Source: Gemella massiliensis (GTDB taxonomy: Bacteria > Bacillota > Bacilli > Staphylococcales > Gemellaceae). Taken from it: a stretch of 64,000 bases of DNA. Numbering within the stretch: position 1 is the first letter of the stretch; every line of letters begins with the position of its first letter. Of the stretch, positions 1 to 8,457 are shown piece after piece. Location: positions 302,813 to 366,812 of the forward strand of contig NZ_LT635545.1 of NCBI RefSeq assembly GCF_900120125.1. Direction: 5' to 3'. The position numbers and the translations under genes are program-made. A model generated the notes under the pieces. It did not search any database and was not told where the DNA came from. It saw only the letters and a program-made list of their open reading frames with translations.

Positions 1-229
1 CACCATGAGATACCATAAGATCTGAACTGTGTGCAGTATCCGGAATTTCACGGAATGTTGTATCCCCTGCTAAGTTAAATCTTTTATCTGTTTTTAAGTG
101 AACTCCCGCAGCAGTTGCTAATGCTACTTTCATGTCTTTTAATTCTTTAGTCACTGGAGCCCAAACTGGTTTTGGTGTAATCGGTACATAAATCTCTGAT
201 TGTAGACCTTCAAATATCGTTAATGACAT
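1..229 (-). CDS. prdB: D-proline reductase 26-kDa subunit PrdB, N-terminal part
   Basis: The reading frame starts with ATG at 229 and runs off the left edge after 76 codons. It reads MSLTIFEGLQSEIYVPITP and continues through KRFNLAGDTTFREIP to LMVSHG, which matches the N-terminus of the selenoprotein subunit of D-proline reductase as I recall it. PrdB carries the catalytic selenocysteine at about residue 150, which lies outside this window. With PrdA it reduces D-proline to 5-aminovalerate, the oxidising half of Stickland fermentation. It is the last visible gene of the operon, 18 bp after the small 96-residue gene. A ribosome-binding sequence (GGAGAA) lies just upstream of the ATG. Confidence 0.93.
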   Translation of the reverse strand, partial: MSLTIFEGLQSEIYVPITPKPVWAPVTKELKDMKVALATAAGVHLKTDKRFNLAGDTTFREIPDTAHSSDLMVSHG

Positions 230-247
230 TCTAAATTCTCCTTCCTA

Positions 248-538
248 CTATTCTTCTTTTAGTCTTCTATTTTTTACTTCTTCTTGTAACTTTTTAGTAT
301 TTTTTATTGCATTTACATAATGTTCGTCAGGTTCTTCTGTTATAACTTCCGGATAGCTGAACAAAAAGGCAACTTCTTGACCTATTTGCACAGGATATTC
401 AGAAATCAACATTCTCATAGGAATTTTAAACTGCCCTAAACGTCCTTTAATATCTATCGTAACGCTGGCATCGTTATGATCAACTATTATCCCTTCGAAC
501 ACTCTTTCTGTAGACGCATATTTTAATTTTTCAATCAT
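248..538 (-). CDS. small conserved protein of the proline reductase cluster
   Basis: A 96-residue acidic and lysine-rich soluble protein lying between prdA and prdB. The N-terminal half (about residues 10-65) is predicted to be beta-rich, with alternating hydrophobic residues (VFEGIIVDHNDASVTIDI), like a small OB or SH3-like barrel. The C-terminal 25 residues are a charged helix. I recall a small family in clostridial prd clusters (CBO2463/CBO2479-type) with this size and position, but I cannot prove membership here. Being between the two catalytic subunit genes suggests a role in assembly or maturation of the reductase, which is inference only. No cysteine or obvious catalytic motif is present. 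Confidence 0.7.
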   Translation of the reverse strand: MIEKLKYASTERVFEGIIVDHNDASVTIDIKGRLGQFKIPMRMLISEYPVQIGQEVAFLFSYPEVITEEPDEHYVNAIKNTKKLQEEVKNRRLKEE

Positions 539-561
539 AACTTATTTCCTACTCTTAAAAA

Positions 562-2511
562 TTAATCTTCTTTTTCGTAAATTTCTTGACGTTTTTTAGA
601 TTTTGGTAAAATTTGTTCGTTTTCTAATAGCTCTATTTTTTCTCCTGTAGCTTTTTCAATAACTTCTACGTTATTTAATTTAACATTAGGATTCCATTTT
701 CTTTCAGCTTTTTTTATTTCTCCGCCACCCATTTGTGTTTTAAGCATTGCTAAAGCACGGACAGCATCTTCTCTACATAATGTATTGTTTGAAAGAATTT
801 CGTTTTCAATACCTTGTTTAGATTTATTATTATCTACCATGGCTTTCATGTATTCGTTACCTACTACAAGAGCCCCTTGAACCGCAGAGTAAGTCATACC
901 TACTACAGACACTCCACGAGAACCGATTTGTTCAATATGTGATGCAAAGTCGATATGGTTGTTACCGAATCCTTCTGTTGTAACGATAGCACCATCAATA
1001 TCCATAGCTTCAATAGTCATACCTACACGTTTAGATACATAGAATTTTTCTGAGTTAGCTTGTGGAGATCCAACTAGTAATACCCCTACTAAGTCGATTT
1101 CTTCATCAGTCATCGCTTCTAAGATTAACGGTTCACGATAGTAATGACGAGAAGTTTCTTTTGAAGCTGGCCCGATACATGTTAGCGCATGGATACCACC
1201 ATCTAATACTTCTGTTGGAGCAAGCATAACCGGTAAGTTACCTAAGTCAACGTTAGGTTTAGCACCAAGTGTTCCTACCGGTTCTACCGGTAAAATCAAG
1301 TTATCGTGCATCGCACCTTGTCCCATGATTTCTTTAACTATCAACACTTTTTTATTTCCCGGATGACGATATTGTTCTAATTTAATATCACCAACTACCA
1401 AACTTTCATCATCTAATTCTTTAAGAGCTTTACGAATTTCTTCTGTAATATGGTCAAATGCTTTGTGAGCTGCCAATGGTCCTGGACGTTCCATGTTAGC
1501 TCCCGCTTTGATTGTTACTTGTCCTTTAATGAAGATTTCTCCTTTATCCGGAGCACCTGGACGGCCCCACATAATGTTACGATCCAATTCTCCTTCTGAA
1601 GAACCGAATTCCCCGATTTGAACTCCGTTAGCATCTGTTCCTGTAAGAACCATTACTACACCTTTAAGTTCACGAGTAACACCATGACCGATTTCTCCTT
1701 CTTCTTTAACCGCAATCGGTTGCACGTCCATTATTGTTTCACTGTATGTACCATACTGTTCAGGAGTGATGATTTCTAATTTAACATCCTCTACTAATTC
1801 TTCTGATTCAATAGCAGCTTTACATAAATCTTCCGGAGTTCCTAATACTAAAGTTGTACCTTTAATTTCTGTTTTTTCACCGAAGACTACTTTATCAATT
1901 TTGTAGTGTTTTGTTAAAAGAGAACGAATGAATTTTGGTTCACCTTCATGTTTTTCTTCTGCTTCTTTTTCTACTACTGTTTCTGTTTTAGGAGCTTCTA
2001 CAGCTTTTGTTTCTACTACTTGAGCAGGTGCTGCCGGTTGTGCAACCGGTGCTGCAGATTGCCCTGCAAAAGCTGATAGTGGAATTTCAAGGTTAATATT
2101 TTCACCTTTACCGATTTGTAGTTTGAATACTCCTGAATTTACCGGAGCTTGTGTTTGTTCTGCCACCACTACGGGAGCAGGAATCGGCTCTGCCACTACG
2201 CTAGCTTCTCCTACTACTACTTCTTCTTGTTTTTCTTCTGCTTTTTCTTCTTCTACACCTTGGACAGCATCAATGATATCCGGTGTAATTGGTATTAGAG
2301 CGTCTGTTGTTTTTGTTAATTTTGCTCCTAATACTTGTCCGATTGTTAATGCATTGTCTGGGAATGATAGTAACCCTGAATCTTCTAAGTCATCGAATAA
2401 CCCTGGATCTTCTAAGTTTTCAGGACTAATTACGATACCTTCCTCAGCTCTGCAACAAAATACCGCTTTGTCATTTAAGTGTTCTTTTGCAGTTTCTACT
2501 GTAATTGACAT
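562..2511 (-). CDS. prdA: D-proline reductase proprotein PrdA
   Basis: A 649-residue proprotein. In characterised enzymes the PrdA chain is cleaved at a cysteine, giving a pyruvoyl group on the new C-terminal subunit. Here that site is visible as HALTCIGPASKET, with Thr444-Cys445. Cleavage would leave a C-terminal piece of 205 residues (about 23 kDa), the size known for the pyruvoyl subunit. Residues about 85-195 form a linker rich in Ala, Pro, Val and Glu, with catalytic-type sequence on both sides. The segment NNHIDFASHIEQIGSRG is characteristic of the family. The gene follows prdC by 20 bp and has a good GGAGG ribosome-binding site at 2521-2525. Confidence 0.95.
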   Translation of the reverse strand: MSITVETAKEHLNDKAVFCCRAEEGIVISPENLEDPGLFDDLEDSGLLSFPDNALTIGQVLGAKLTKTTDALIPITPDIIDAVQGVEEEKAEEKQEEVVVGEASVVAEPIPAPVVVAEQTQAPVNSGVFKLQIGKGENINLEIPLSAFAGQSAAPVAQPAAPAQVVETKAVEAPKTETVVEKEAEEKHEGEPKFIRSLLTKHYKIDKVVFGEKTEIKGTTLVLGTPEDLCKAAIESEELVEDVKLEIITPEQYGTYSETIMDVQPIAVKEEGEIGHGVTRELKGVVMVLTGTDANGVQIGEFGSSEGELDRNIMWGRPGAPDKGEIFIKGQVTIKAGANMERPGPLAAHKAFDHITEEIRKALKELDDESLVVGDIKLEQYRHPGNKKVLIVKEIMGQGAMHDNLILPVEPVGTLGAKPNVDLGNLPVMLAPTEVLDGGIHALTCIGPASKETSRHYYREPLILEAMTDEEIDLVGVLLVGSPQANSEKFYVSKRVGMTIEAMDIDGAIVTTEGFGNNHIDFASHIEQIGSRGVSVVGMTYSAVQGALVVGNEYMKAMVDNNKSKQGIENEILSNNTLCREDAVRALAMLKTQMGGGEIKKAERKWNPNVKLNNVEVIEKATGEKIELLENEQILPKSKKRQEIYEKED

Positions 2512-2531
2512 TACTTCTAACCTCCAACTAA

Positions 2532-3854
2532 TTATTTATTATTATGTAATTCTAAGCTTTTATAGCTTCTGTATAAATGATGGTCAGTGGCACGAAGTAC
2601 ATGGTCGGTACTATGATAAACTTTTACTCCTAACCTAGGAGCTACACCTGTCACGGTGTTGGTTCAATCTTGACAAGTACCAGTAATGACTGCTTTCGCA
2701 CCATCTTTTTTCATTTTCAATACTTTTTCCGCTTGTCCTGGGCAAATACCCGGTAATTCACAACGTAATCTACCGTTTTTATCCGGTTTCATACGTTTAC
2801 ACATTTGGACAGACACTACTTCAGCACCCATTCCGTCAGCAATTTGGCGAAGACGTTCTTCTTGTGCACCACATTCACAAATTAGTATTCCTACTTTCTC
2901 TCTTTCTTGTGGATATGGCATAGCCACTAGAAGACCACCGGTTGTTTTATTAATAGGATCTCCTTTTTGTGCCGGACGTCCCGTAAATGGTCCCCCACGA
3001 ACAATCTCTCCATGTGGGTTAATATAACCGCCGGCTTTTTCTATAAACACACTAATCGGTAATCCGATCGGTACATCTAAGAATATGCTTGGGTTATTTA
3101 CACGTCCGCCTACTGTAAGATCTTTGTCAATCAGCGGCTTATCTTCTTCTATTGCTTCCACTATACGCTTAATAGTCTCAACATTTGAGATAATTGCATT
3201 AGCTTCCAATGGTAATTGACCCGGTTTTAAAATCACGCCTAATGTTTCCCTAACAATAACACGTTCGTCTCCTGCTGGATACATATTAGGCAAGATTTTT
3301 ATACTAATATTAGGTTCATTTTTGCACGCTTTACCTAATGCATGCAATGCTTTACGATATTTTGTTTTTATCGCAATATATCCTTCTTTTGCGCCGGTTA
3401 ATTCAACAATATATTTCAAACCGCGTACAAGTTCTTCCGGATGTTCTTCCATAAACTTAACATTATGTCCTAAAATCGGTTCACATTCTGCTGCATTGGC
3501 AATAACATACCCACCCGGTATTTGTGCCGATAACTTAATTCCGGTAGGAAAGCCGGCTCCCCCAACTCCGACAATACCTGCATCTTTTATCTTTTGCAAC
3601 TTATCGTCAGTTTTTTCTAATCTCACATAGTCATCTGTTTGTTCTTTATCTAATTTTACAACGATATTCATATCGTTAATTTCTTCTACAACACCGGATA
3701 AACTAGTGTGAATATTAGCACCTAACCCATTGGGAGTAGCAACTAATTGACCACGTTTTACATGATCCCCGACATTAACAATAGCTTGACAAGGACCACC
3801 AACGTGTTGTTTTAGCGGAATATTGATTTTTTCAACATTATTAAACTCTAACAT
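2532..3854 (-). CDS. prdC: PrdC, RnfC-like electron-transfer selenoprotein (UGA read as selenocysteine)
   Basis: An RnfC-like flavin and NADH-binding protein that passes electrons to proline reductase. The conventional frame stops at TGA (2664-2666) after residue 396, but it stays open for another 43 codons to TAA at 2532-2534, giving 440 residues. Across the UGA the protein reads GTCQD-U-TNTVTGVAPRLGV, the Cys-x-x-Sec type of redox site I recall in clostridial PrdC. Right after the UGA, ACACC/GGTGT form a stem with a GTGACA loop, compatible with a bacterial SECIS element. Other visible features are GVGGAGFPTGIK near residue 97, AECEP near 122, and cysteines in ICECGAQ and GICPGQ. The start has an AAGGAGG site. 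It is the first gene of the operon. Confidence 0.9.
2630..2666 (-). promoter_or_regulatory. candidate bacterial SECIS element at the prdC UGA codon
   Basis: On the minus strand the UGA codon is followed by ACCA and then a five-pair stem, ACACC with GGTGT, closing a GTGACA loop that holds the GU typical of SelB-recognised loops. A second stem (CTCCTA with TAGGAG) follows. The small loop and its closeness to the UGA differ from the E. coli fdhF element, but clostridial SECIS elements are variable. This is a judgement from pairing by eye. Confidence 0.6.
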
Positions 3855-3916
3855 ATTTTTTCCTCCTTTCCTTAAAGATTATGAATAAGCAGTAGCATAA
3901 AACTCCTACTATATTT

Positions 3917-3945
3917 ATTGTATAACAGTCTTAATAATTTTGCAA
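3917..3945 (-). promoter_or_regulatory. sigma-A-type promoter of the prd operon
   Basis: TTGCAA (3940-3945) and TACAAT (3917-3922) are separated by 17 bp and lie about 60 bp upstream of the prdC start. Clostridial prd operons are reported to use sigma-54 with PrdR. No sigma-54-type GG/GC element was noticed here and no prdR gene lies between prdC and prdA. Confidence 0.65.
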
Positions 3946-4374
3946 AACATTTTTAAACAATTTTTCAAAGTTTTTTTTAAAGTTTTTTAAATTTTGCATA
4001 GACAATCTGTTAAATTATTGAATATATGCCTTTTTCAATAAAAATATTTTAATATAATTCTCCCTACAATTTATTCTCTAATTGAAATGTATTATCATTT
4101 AAAAATCTGTTATTAAAAGTTATGGTTACACTTACAAAAATAAACTTTTCTCTAAATAACTCTTGTAACATTCAGAAGTTTCTTTTTTTGAATTTTAATA
4201 TATGTTAGAAATAAAAATAGATTAGAATTGTTATATAAAATTTTTAAACATAATAAATTTCTTTCTTAAAATTTTACTTTTACTGGTATAATACTATAAA
4301 ATTTTAAATATAATTTTTCAAAATTTTTTTAACAACTTCTTTAAATAAAATCTCCTATTTATATTATTTCAAAG
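3946..4374. other. AT-rich intergenic region
   Basis: About 430 bp between the prd promoter and the galU terminator. It is almost entirely A and T, with homopolymer runs. No open frame with a ribosome-binding site, no tRNA and no strong hairpin was seen. Confidence 0.5.
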
Positions 4375-4405
4375 TAAAAAACAAGATTGTAAATTTCAAT
4401 CTTGT
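4375..4405 (-). terminator. rho-independent terminator of galU
   Basis: ACAAGATTG (4381-4389) pairs perfectly with CAATCTTGT (4397-4405) around a 7-nt loop. The minus-strand transcript continues into TTTTTT. It starts 16 bp after the galU stop. Confidence 0.85.
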
Positions 4406-4421
4406 TCTTTGTAACTATCAC

Positions 4422-5294
4422 TTATAAATTTGCTAATTTTTCTTTTAAAAATGGAATCAATTCATCCCTTAAATCGCTTTGAAGTGCAAAATCTATTGTA
4501 GTTTTTACAAAGCCGATAGTTTCACCAACGTCATAACGTTTCCCTTCAAAATCATAAGCATAAACTTTTTCTTCTTTATTTAACATTTGAATTGCATCTG
4601 TTAACTGTACTTCTCCGCCAACACCAACTTGTTTTTTCTCAAGATGTTTAAATATTCCCGGATTAAGAACATAGCGACCCATTATAGCCAGATTAGATGG
4701 TGCTGTCCCTTGTGCGGGTTTCTCAACAAAATTTTCCACCTCATATAATTTTCCATCATTTGATCTTGGAGCGATTATTCCATATCTATGAGTTTGATTT
4801 TCAGGAACTGTTTGTACTCCAATAACAGAGCAACCTGTTTTTTCCGATTTTTCTATTAACTGTTTAATTGCCGGTTTTTCTTTATTTACTACAACGTCAT
4901 CTCCAAGTAAAACGGCAAACGGTTCATCTCCTATAAAACTGCGTGCCGTCAAAATAGCATCTCCTAAACCTGCCATTTCTTTTTGACGAACATAGTGAAT
5001 ATTAGCAAGTGTTGTTGGGTATTTTACTTTTTCCAACATTCCCAACTTACCTTTATTTTCCAATTCTACTTCCAATTCTACATTTCTATCAAAATGATCT
5101 TCTATAGCTCTTTTTTGCTTTCCTGTTACTATTATTATATCTTCTATTCCGGCTTTTACCGCTTCTTCTACTATGTATTGAATAGTAGGAGTATCAATTA
5201 TCGGTAACATTTCTTTAGGTAATGCTTTAGTAGCAGGTAAAAATCTAGTACCATATCCTGCTGCCGGAATTATAGCTTTTCTTACTTTTTTCAT
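4422..5294 (-). CDS. galU: UTP-glucose-1-phosphate uridylyltransferase
   Basis: A 290-residue sugar nucleotidyltransferase that makes UDP-glucose from UTP and glucose-1-phosphate, supplying cell-wall, glycolipid and capsule synthesis. The nucleotide-binding signature [19 protein letters not shown] is at residues 11-29, and the uridine and metal site LLGDDVV is near residue 130. VEKP and the GGEVQLTDA segment are typical of bacterial GalU. Length is normal for the family. It stands alone with its own terminator. Its product is the substrate partner of GalE, encoded at 51679. Confidence 0.96.
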   Translation of the reverse strand: MKKVRKAIIPAAGYGTRFLPATKALPKEMLPIIDTPTIQYIVEEAVKAGIEDIIIVTGKQKRAIEDHFDRNVELEVELENKGKLGMLEKVKYPTTLANIHYVRQKEMAGLGDAILTARSFIGDEPFAVLLGDDVVVNKEKPAIKQLIEKSEKTGCSVIGVQTVPENQTHRYGIIAPRSNDGKLYEVENFVEKPAQGTAPSNLAIMGRYVLNPGIFKHLEKKQVGVGGEVQLTDAIQMLNKEEKVYAYDFEGKRYDVGETIGFVKTTIDFALQSDLRDELIPFLKEKLANL

Positions 5295-5457
5295 TTATTC
5301 ACCTATTTTCTTATATTTTATCATAGGTATAATAACATATTTTTATTTTTTTAGCAAATATCAAACATTTTTCAAACTTATTATTTTTTAAAAATTACAA
5401 TTCAAAGTATTCTATTGCGTACAAATATATAATTAAAAACATTTTTCAAACAAAATA

Positions 5458-5507
5458 AACCAACTTAATAACTCTGTTTCAAATTTATTTTGATTATTAA
5501 GCTGGTT
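5458..5507 (-). terminator. terminator downstream of htrA
   Basis: AACCAACTTAATAA (5458-5471) pairs with TTATTAAGCTGGTT (5494-5507) with one mismatch and a 22-nt loop. On the minus strand it is followed by a short T-rich run. It lies 24 bp after the htrA stop. Confidence 0.7.
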
Positions 5508-5531
5508 TTCATTTTATTAGTTATTACTTAA

Positions 5532-6908
5532 TTAATTATTCGATAAAGATTGAACTACTACATCTGTTGTTTGTTCTTTTCCGTTTCTGTAATAAGTTAC
5601 GGTAACTTTATCTCCGATTTTGGCTTTTTCAAATAAATATTTTCTTACCGCTGCAACATCTTTTACTTCTACACCGTTTAATTTAGTTATGACATCATAC
5701 TTTTTTAAACCTGCTTGAGAAGCCGGAGTATTTTCTTCTACATTTCTTATAACAACTCCCGATTTACCATTATATTTTAATTCAGATTTTACAACATCAC
5801 TATCAACTGATGCTAATGAAACTAATTGTACCCCAAGAGCCGGTCTTGTTACTTTCCCGGATTTTTCTAATTGTTCTGTTATTAATTTTACTTCATTTGA
5901 CGGAATACCGAAACCGATACCTTCAGCAGAAACATTTGAAGTGGCTTTAGCAATTTTAGATTCATTAATTCCGATTAATTTTCCTTCATTATTTATTAAT
6001 GCTCCTCCACTATTACCCGGGTTAATAGCAGCGTCCGTTTGAATTACCGTTTGATTCCAGTCGCTTGTACCGTCACCGTCAATATCCATCGGTATCTGTC
6101 TATTAACAGCCGACACTATACCTTTTGTCACCGTATTTGATAAATTAACATCTAACGGTGACCCTATGGCAAATGCCGTTTCACCGACAGCAACTTTGTC
6201 ACTATCTGCAAAATCCATCGTAGTAGTAACATTTTCGGCACTTATTTTTAAAACGGCTATATCTGTCCAAACATCTGTTCCTACAACTTCAGCATTGACC
6301 TTAGTTCCATCGCTGAGAATTGCTGTTAATTTTTTCGCCCCTTTTATAACGTGGTTATTCGTTACAAGATAAGCTGTATTTCCCGTTTTTTTATAAATTA
6401 CTCCGCTTCCGCTTGAAGCAGGTTTTAACTCACTTGAGTTTGAATTATTTCCACTTTTACCGGTTATACCTCTTAAAGCAGAATCTAAACCGTTATTTGA
6501 TGTGCTTTGATAATTAACTATTGACACTACAGCATCTTTTGCTTTTGAGATTGCATTAACAGTTGTTGTTTGGTTATCCTGTTCCTGTTTTGTCGTTGCA
6601 ACACTTGACGTTTTCGTCGTTTTTGTAGAACCCATAATTGTTTGTGCTCCAAAGACGCTTGTTGCTCCCAAAGCAAAAGAAGCAAATATCGTTAAAAATA
6701 ATTTTCCGTAGTTTCTATTATCCTTTGTTGTTTGAGGCATTTCAAAAGAATTATCATATTGGTAATCATTACCGTTTTGATAATCGTTGTTATAATGTGT
6801 TTGTTGATCGTTATAATATTCTTGATTTATTTGTTGGTTATTGTATGATTCGTTATTATAATTTTGTGTGTTAAATTCTTCATCTCTATTATTATTGTTG
6901 TTTTCCAT
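5532..6908 (-). CDS. htrA: membrane-anchored serine protease HtrA (DegP family)
   Basis: A 458-residue surface quality-control protease. Residues 1-65 are a cytoplasmic tail very rich in Asn, Gln and Tyr. Residues about 67-88 form one membrane segment. The trypsin-like domain carries His186 (TNNHVIKG), Asp216 (WTDIAVL) and Ser300 (PGNSGGAL), and a C-terminal PDZ domain covers about 360-455. I chose the ATG at 6908 because AGGAGGA lies 7 nt before it. An ATG 60 bp further upstream has no ribosome-binding site and would add basic residues unlike family members. Three TTTAAAC direct repeats sit at the predicted -35 region. The homopolymeric Asn/Gln tail is longer than usual. Confidence 0.95.
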   Translation of the reverse strand: MENNNNNRDEEFNTQNYNNESYNNQQINQEYYNDQQTHYNNDYQNGNDYQYDNSFEMPQTTKDNRNYGKLFLTIFASFALGATSVFGAQTIMGSTKTTKTSSVATTKQEQDNQTTTVNAISKAKDAVVSIVNYQSTSNNGLDSALRGITGKSGNNSNSSELKPASSGSGVIYKKTGNTAYLVTNNHVIKGAKKLTAILSDGTKVNAEVVGTDVWTDIAVLKISAENVTTTMDFADSDKVAVGETAFAIGSPLDVNLSNTVTKGIVSAVNRQIPMDIDGDGTSDWNQTVIQTDAAINPGNSGGALINNEGKLIGINESKIAKATSNVSAEGIGFGIPSNEVKLITEQLEKSGKVTRPALGVQLVSLASVDSDVVKSELKYNGKSGVVIRNVEENTPASQAGLKKYDVITKLNGVEVKDVAAVRKYLFEKAKIGDKVTVTYYRNGKEQTTDVVVQSLSNN

Positions 6909-6957
6909 AAAAATCCTCCTAACTTTATTCTTAACTTGTTTTAATCTTATCAATAAA

Positions 6958-6992
6958 AGTTTAAACACAGTTTAAAGGGAGGTTTAAACACA
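6958..6992 (-). promoter_or_regulatory. TTTAAAC direct repeats at the htrA promoter
   Basis: On the minus strand TTTAAAC occurs three times with start-to-start spacings of 12 and 11 bp, ending just upstream of a TAAGAT -10-like hexamer. Streptococcal CiaR activates htrA through TTTAAG-N5-TTTAAG repeats (11-bp period) over the -35 region. The position and period here are the same while the half-site differs slightly. Response-regulator binding is inferred. Confidence 0.55.
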
Positions 6993-7073
6993 ATTAATAT
7001 TTTTATTTAAGTTTTGTTAAGGTTCAGTTATAATTTTGCCGTAATATTATTTTACAATGTATCATTTCAAAAA

Positions 7074-7133
7074 ATAATTACCTTTAGTCGCCCTAAATTT
7101 AAAGTTTTAAAATTTGGTTAAAAAGGTAATTAT
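7074..7133 (-). terminator. terminator downstream of the OsmC-family gene
   Basis: ATAATTACCTTT (7074-7085) pairs perfectly with AAAGGTAATTAT (7122-7133), with a second inner AT stem in the loop. The minus-strand transcript then enters TTTTTT. Confidence 0.75.
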
Positions 7134-7147
7134 CTCTTACTAATATT

Positions 7148-7537
7148 TTATTTTTTTAGCCGTTTTACATTGTAGTTAATATCTAAATCGCTTGTCAATA
7201 AATGAGATACTTTACAACGAAGTTTTATATTATCTAACACTCCTTGTCTATCACCGTTTACAAGCTGTTCTTCAGTTCTATCAACATAAATATCCGCAAC
7301 AATTTTTTTATTATCATAATCTACTGTTAGTTCAACATTTAATTGTAAATTTTTTAGAGCATATGTTCTTACAAAATATCCCTTAGCACACATACTAATA
7401 CACCCAACATAAGCTACGGAAAACAAATCCATCGGTCCATCAATATTTTCTTCAATGAACATCCTATATTCTCCACCTGATGAAGTTACCGCTGTTGTTG
7501 TAAATCCCTCTTTTATTGTTCCTTGTATCTTATACAT
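7148..7537 (-). CDS. OsmC-family protein
   Basis: A 129-residue OsmC/Ohr-like protein. These are small thiol peroxidases that reduce organic hydroperoxides in the cytoplasm using two cysteines. Here Cys46 lies in YVGCISMCAKGY and a second conserved-position cysteine in LRCKVSH near residue 108, spaced as in the family. The first part (TSSGGEYRMFIEE, then GPMDLFSVAYVGC) matches the usual substrate-pocket region. It stands alone with its own terminator and a good AAGGAGAG site. Whether it is OsmC-like or YhfA-like cannot be decided from the sequence alone. Confidence 0.85.
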   Translation of the reverse strand: MYKIQGTIKEGFTTTAVTSSGGEYRMFIEENIDGPMDLFSVAYVGCISMCAKGYFVRTYALKNLQLNVELTVDYDNKKIVADIYVDRTEEQLVNGDRQGVLDNIKLRCKVSHLLTSDLDINYNVKRLKK

Positions 7538-7651
7538 AATTTCTCTCCTTATTTTTTGTTTAATATATATTTTATAACTGTATAAAAATATAATTTAAAA
7601 CAGTAAATTTCTCCATTCCACAGTTTTTACCAAGCCGACTTGTTTCTTTAA

Positions 7652-8323
7652 TTATAAACTATTTTTAGCGGCAATATTTTTTATTGTTTCTAATAAATCT
7701 ACATCTTTATAAACATAATTTACACCGCTAAAATCCATATATTTTGTTATCTCATTTGTCTGTAATATAAGTGTAGCCCCCGAAACACCTGCACCTAACG
7801 CTCCGGGTCTTGAGTCTTCTATAGCTATTGTATTTTTTATATTTACTCCCAATTTACTTGCTGCATGTAAAAAAATATCCGGAGCAGGCTTAGGATTTTT
7901 AACATCTTCTCTTGTTGCAATGACATCTATATATTTATCAAGTCCTTTGTTTCTTAACCCTGCTTCAATATGCCCTAATTTACCATTAGAAGCAACTGCC
8001 ATTTTTATACCGCTTTCTCTTAAAAAACTCATCGTTTCCGGAATCCCCGGAAGGATTTCCGCATTATGATAATTTGCTATAATTCTTTTTGTAATTTCTA
8101 ATTCGAATTTATCATATTCCTCGCCTGTCATATTATATCTCTTATTATAATATCGTTTGCTGGTTTCTTCGTTTGTTCCTGAAACATTATGAATATAATC
8201 CATTTTATCAAGATTTTCATTAAGCCATTCCTTCGTTAGTTCGCTCATAGTTTCATAATATATTTTTTCCGTATTTACTATCGTTCCATCAAAATCAAAA
8301 ATTACCGCTTCTAGTTTATTCAC
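7652..8323 (-). CDS. HAD-superfamily hydrolase (beta-phosphoglucomutase/phosphatase type)
   Basis: A 223-residue HAD subfamily IA protein. The nucleophile motif FDFDGTIVNTE places Asp10 and Asp12 at the active site. The second motif is AVASNGK near residue 110, the Lys is in DVKNPKPAPDIF, and the acid pair is in IEDSRPGALGA. A helical cap lies at about residues 16-90, as in beta-phosphoglucomutase and phosphoglycolate phosphatase. Substrate cannot be assigned; a sugar phosphate is likely from the cap type. The start codon is GTG, supported by CAGGAGAAG 5 nt upstream. Downstream intergenic sequence separates it from the OsmC-family gene. Confidence 0.88.
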   Translation of the reverse strand: MNKLEAVIFDFDGTIVNTEKIYYETMSELTKEWLNENLDKMDYIHNVSGTNEETSKRYYNKRYNMTGEEYDKFELEITKRIIANYHNAEILPGIPETMSFLRESGIKMAVASNGKLGHIEAGLRNKGLDKYIDVIATREDVKNPKPAPDIFLHAASKLGVNIKNTIAIEDSRPGALGAGVSGATLILQTNEITKYMDFSGVNYVYKDVDLLETIKNIAAKNSL

Positions 8324-8394
8324 TTTTCTTCTCCTGACACTTTATTTTAGTACAAATATTATTTTATACTTTTATAGATTAAATTAAAAGTAAT

Positions 8395-8432
8395 ATGAAA
8401 AAACAAGCCTAAAGAACTTTTTAGGACTTGTT
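8395..8432 (-). terminator. terminator downstream of the nitroreductase gene
   Basis: AACAAGCCTAAA (8402-8413) pairs with TTTAGG-A-CTTGTT (8420-8432), with one bulged A. The minus-strand transcript continues into TTTTTT. Confidence 0.8.
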
Positions 8433-8457
8433 AAAATTATTACTATGTTTATTTCTT

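Noticed and set aside
2123-2638. Plus-strand open frame opposite prdA
   Set aside because: It is a shadow of the Ala/Pro/Glu-rich prdA linker; the sequence is low-complexity Ser/Thr.
2664-3854. PrdC as a 396-residue protein ending at TGA
   Set aside because: The frame stays open with conserved-looking sequence to a TAA just before prdA, and the family is known for selenocysteine.
6909-6968. A longer HtrA N-terminus starting at 6968
   Set aside because: No ribosome-binding site there, while AGGAGGA is well placed before 6908; the extra residues do not look like the family.
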